Shown here: positions 62,095 to 64,000 of the stretch, piece by piece
How positions within the stretch are numbered: position 1 is the first letter of the stretch
Layout: each line of letters opens with the position of its first letter
Assembly: GCA_003342895.1 (NCBI GenBank)
Contig: PTFA01000085.1
Location: 2,557,516-2,621,515, forward strand
Length of the DNA: 64,000 bases
From: Casuarius casuarius
Taxonomy: Eukaryota; Chordata; Aves; Casuariiformes; Casuariidae
Direction of reading: 5' to 3'
Notes under the pieces: generated by a model
Told to the model about the DNA's origin: nothing
The model's database searches: none
The model's input: only the letters and a program-made list of their open reading frames with translations
Translations under genes and position numbers: made by a program

Positions 62095-64000
62095 AGTTGT
62101 AATGCAAAGTAATACACAATTTATTTTTCTTTACATCAGTCTTTAGCAAAACAACATTGGTTACATTTGGTGATTGAAATTTCTTGTACCGCATATTGCT
62201 GATTTATAACATGGCACTTAAGGAAAGATTCACTTAAACAGCTACACTTTTTCTTGAAATAGTGACTAATTTTCTATTTCTCAGTTAAGTATGACTGAAC
62301 ATACAACTTAATTTATGAGATTTAAAACCAGCCATTCATTCATTCTTGATGTCTTAGGGAACAAAAGTCCTTCCCGTTCTGCTAAACATCTTACCATGTT
62401 AACAGAGACCGGGAGAAGGGGAGAATCTCTCACAGAAGATACCTAAAAGGCAACAAAAATTCTTTCTATGGTTTACATAGCTTGTAAAAAAAACAACAAT
62501 CCAACAACACTTGATAATAATACCACCTACAGACATGTACAGGTAAAGCTGAAATACTGTGCAGTTTTAATAGCTAAATATGTAGTGCACCAGATTTCTG
62601 ACTATTTAACAGAAGATATTTTAAACAATAGATAGAAGTTTCACAGGAAAGCCATACATAACTGAGGATGGAGGGATATTCTGCAGGACGCGACTCAGTG
62701 GGGTTTGGTTTATGCAACATACACTGGGAGCCTTGCATACAGAACTCTTTATGCATGTGCATAATCTTAATGTTAAAAAATAAAGCCTAAAAGTTCATTA
62801 CAATAAACAAAACCATGAAACATTAAACAAAGTTTTATGATCATCGATTTAAGATCTTTATTTGCATTAACAAGTCCATTTCCTAATAAGTGACAAATAT
62901 TAAACCCTCATGCATTGCCTTGCAAGTTTACCCAAAATGCGAACANTTGGTATCTACACAATTCAGCTTTGCAGAGCACCAAGTCACACTGTATTTCAAA
63001 TTTGCCCAAAATCTTGTACAACAGCAAGGCAAGCTTCCCCTGACATGGCTTCCTGCTACGTTCTTCTCAGCTGTGTTCCATGCAGACTTCTAGTGGTCAG
63101 AGGTAAGTCTTAGATGCCTGTTCAATTTTTTGACCTTTTGATTAAGACATCAGTAATGATGCTCAACAAAATGAAATCAGCTTGCTAGGAATGTGAGTAA
63201 AATACCACCAACTCACTTCACGACTGTAAGCCAAAGTACAGAGACATGATTTCCATAATCTTCCTACTATTCATGTACTAGATCCACATAGCGTAAGAAA
63301 CTTACTTTTACCATACAACTGGGTAACAACATCTATAACAAATCACAGTAACAAATTTAACCTTCAGTAAAACTGGAAAAAAGAAATAGTCTTGTAATAT
63401 TGCAAGTCATGTTTTGTCAGCTAGAGAACTTCCTGAACAGTTGCCTCAAAGTTAGTTTTATCTTCACACCCTGAAGACCTTAACAAATTCAGTATGAAAA
63501 CATCTCCTCAGTTANAGGGTCAGTTCATAGTGAAAACTCAAAAAACCCAAGAATAATAGATCTGTAAGAACAGGGTAGGTACTTACTTCTGAATTATTCA
63601 CCTTAACATTTCAACTGTTGCCACTGGAAGGAAGATCTTAAATGAAATCTCTANGCTTAACACTTGAAAACAAGATGAAAACAGAGACTGAACATTACAG
63701 AATACTGTGATTTAGAGACCAGCTCTTTCAAAACAAAGACAGTATAACTAGAAAATTAGAAAAGCTGGTCCCATTTTTATATTCAAATACCAATTGTAAG
63801 TAAAAAAGGAATACAGTACATGCAAAAATATGAAAAATCTATCTAAAGAATTCAAGTATGCAACCAAGAGTAACTAGGGAAACCCCCCCCCCCGCTTATA
63901 ATAGACAGGGTAGACACATTTTAGAAGACAAGTGACATACAAATCGAGATCATACCATGTTTCCCTCACTAACAAGGATTTGTTGGCTTATCTGAAATTA
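62095..64000 (-). other. Probable 3' UTR/3' end of the upstream minus-strand neighbour (CIAO2A by synteny)
   Basis: On the minus strand a canonical AATAAA (62120-62125) is followed about 20 nt later by a T/GT-rich stretch (ACTTGTTCTGATTCTTCTTT), a textbook polyadenylation site. A second AATAAA lies at 62857-62862. The sequence is AT-rich with no open frame of note, as in a long 3' UTR. In mammals CIAO2A (FAM96A) lies next upstream of DAPK2 in the same orientation. I looked for its conserved C-terminal codons and did not find them, so the identity is inference. Confidence 0.4.
63883..63893. repeat. C11 homopolymer
   Basis: A run of 11 C. Similar C runs occur at 27041-27052 and near 42490 and 42756. 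Confidence 0.9.

Noticed and set aside
58800..64000. Coding exons of CIAO2A
   Set aside because: I looked for codons of its conserved C-terminal motif (REIVEQCVLEPD) and the NKQINDKERVAAA motif on the minus strand and found neither in the window.

Overview
The window is vertebrate nuclear DNA, most likely from a bird. It holds one long, intron-rich gene with consensus splice sites, GC-rich DNA at the promoter, a CR1 LINE whose 3' end carries the ATTCTGTG octamer repeats usual in birds, and very old MIR-like and CR1-like remnants. There is no operon, CRISPR, prophage or other prokaryotic structure. About 97% of the sequence is intron or intergenic.

The only protein gene I can reconstruct is DAPK2 (death-associated protein kinase 2), on the minus strand and apparently complete. 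Its GC-rich promoter and a probable non-coding exon 1 lie at about 57.1-58.7 kb, interrupted by a 280-base N gap. The first coding exon is at 50252-50349. Kinase exons follow at 27513-27734, 20393-20531, 17062-17191, 15814-15862, 15119-15145 (27 nt), 11432-11584 and 8725-8770. All have GT/AG borders and their phases join without a frameshift.

After the last kinase exon (phase 0) the gene offers two C-termini. One is a terminal exon at 7235-7876 with a DAPK3/ZIPK-like coiled coil, giving a 494-residue protein. The other is three downstream exons at 1370-1459, 1113-1193 and 487-561, which encode the Ca2+/calmodulin autoregulatory segment and the short tail of classical DAPK2, giving a 362-residue protein. 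The choice of 3' end therefore decides whether the kinase is calmodulin-gated or carries a coiled coil.

From 58.8 to 62.1 kb I see no gene. From about 62.1 kb to the right edge there are good minus-strand polyadenylation signals, suggesting the 3' UTR of another minus-strand gene. In mammals the gene upstream of DAPK2 is CIAO2A (FAM96A), but no coding exon is visible here to confirm it.

Assembly features matter. Many isolated single Ns occur. One, at 8942, joins two copies of a 267-bp segment that contains a DAPK2 exon, and this looks like an unmerged contig overlap. I found no convincing undescribed system. The most useful observations are the alternative C-termini, lineage differences at regulatory positions (start codon, C-terminal 14-3-3 site, basic loop), the exon-duplication artefact and a few inverted or duplicated intronic sequences.
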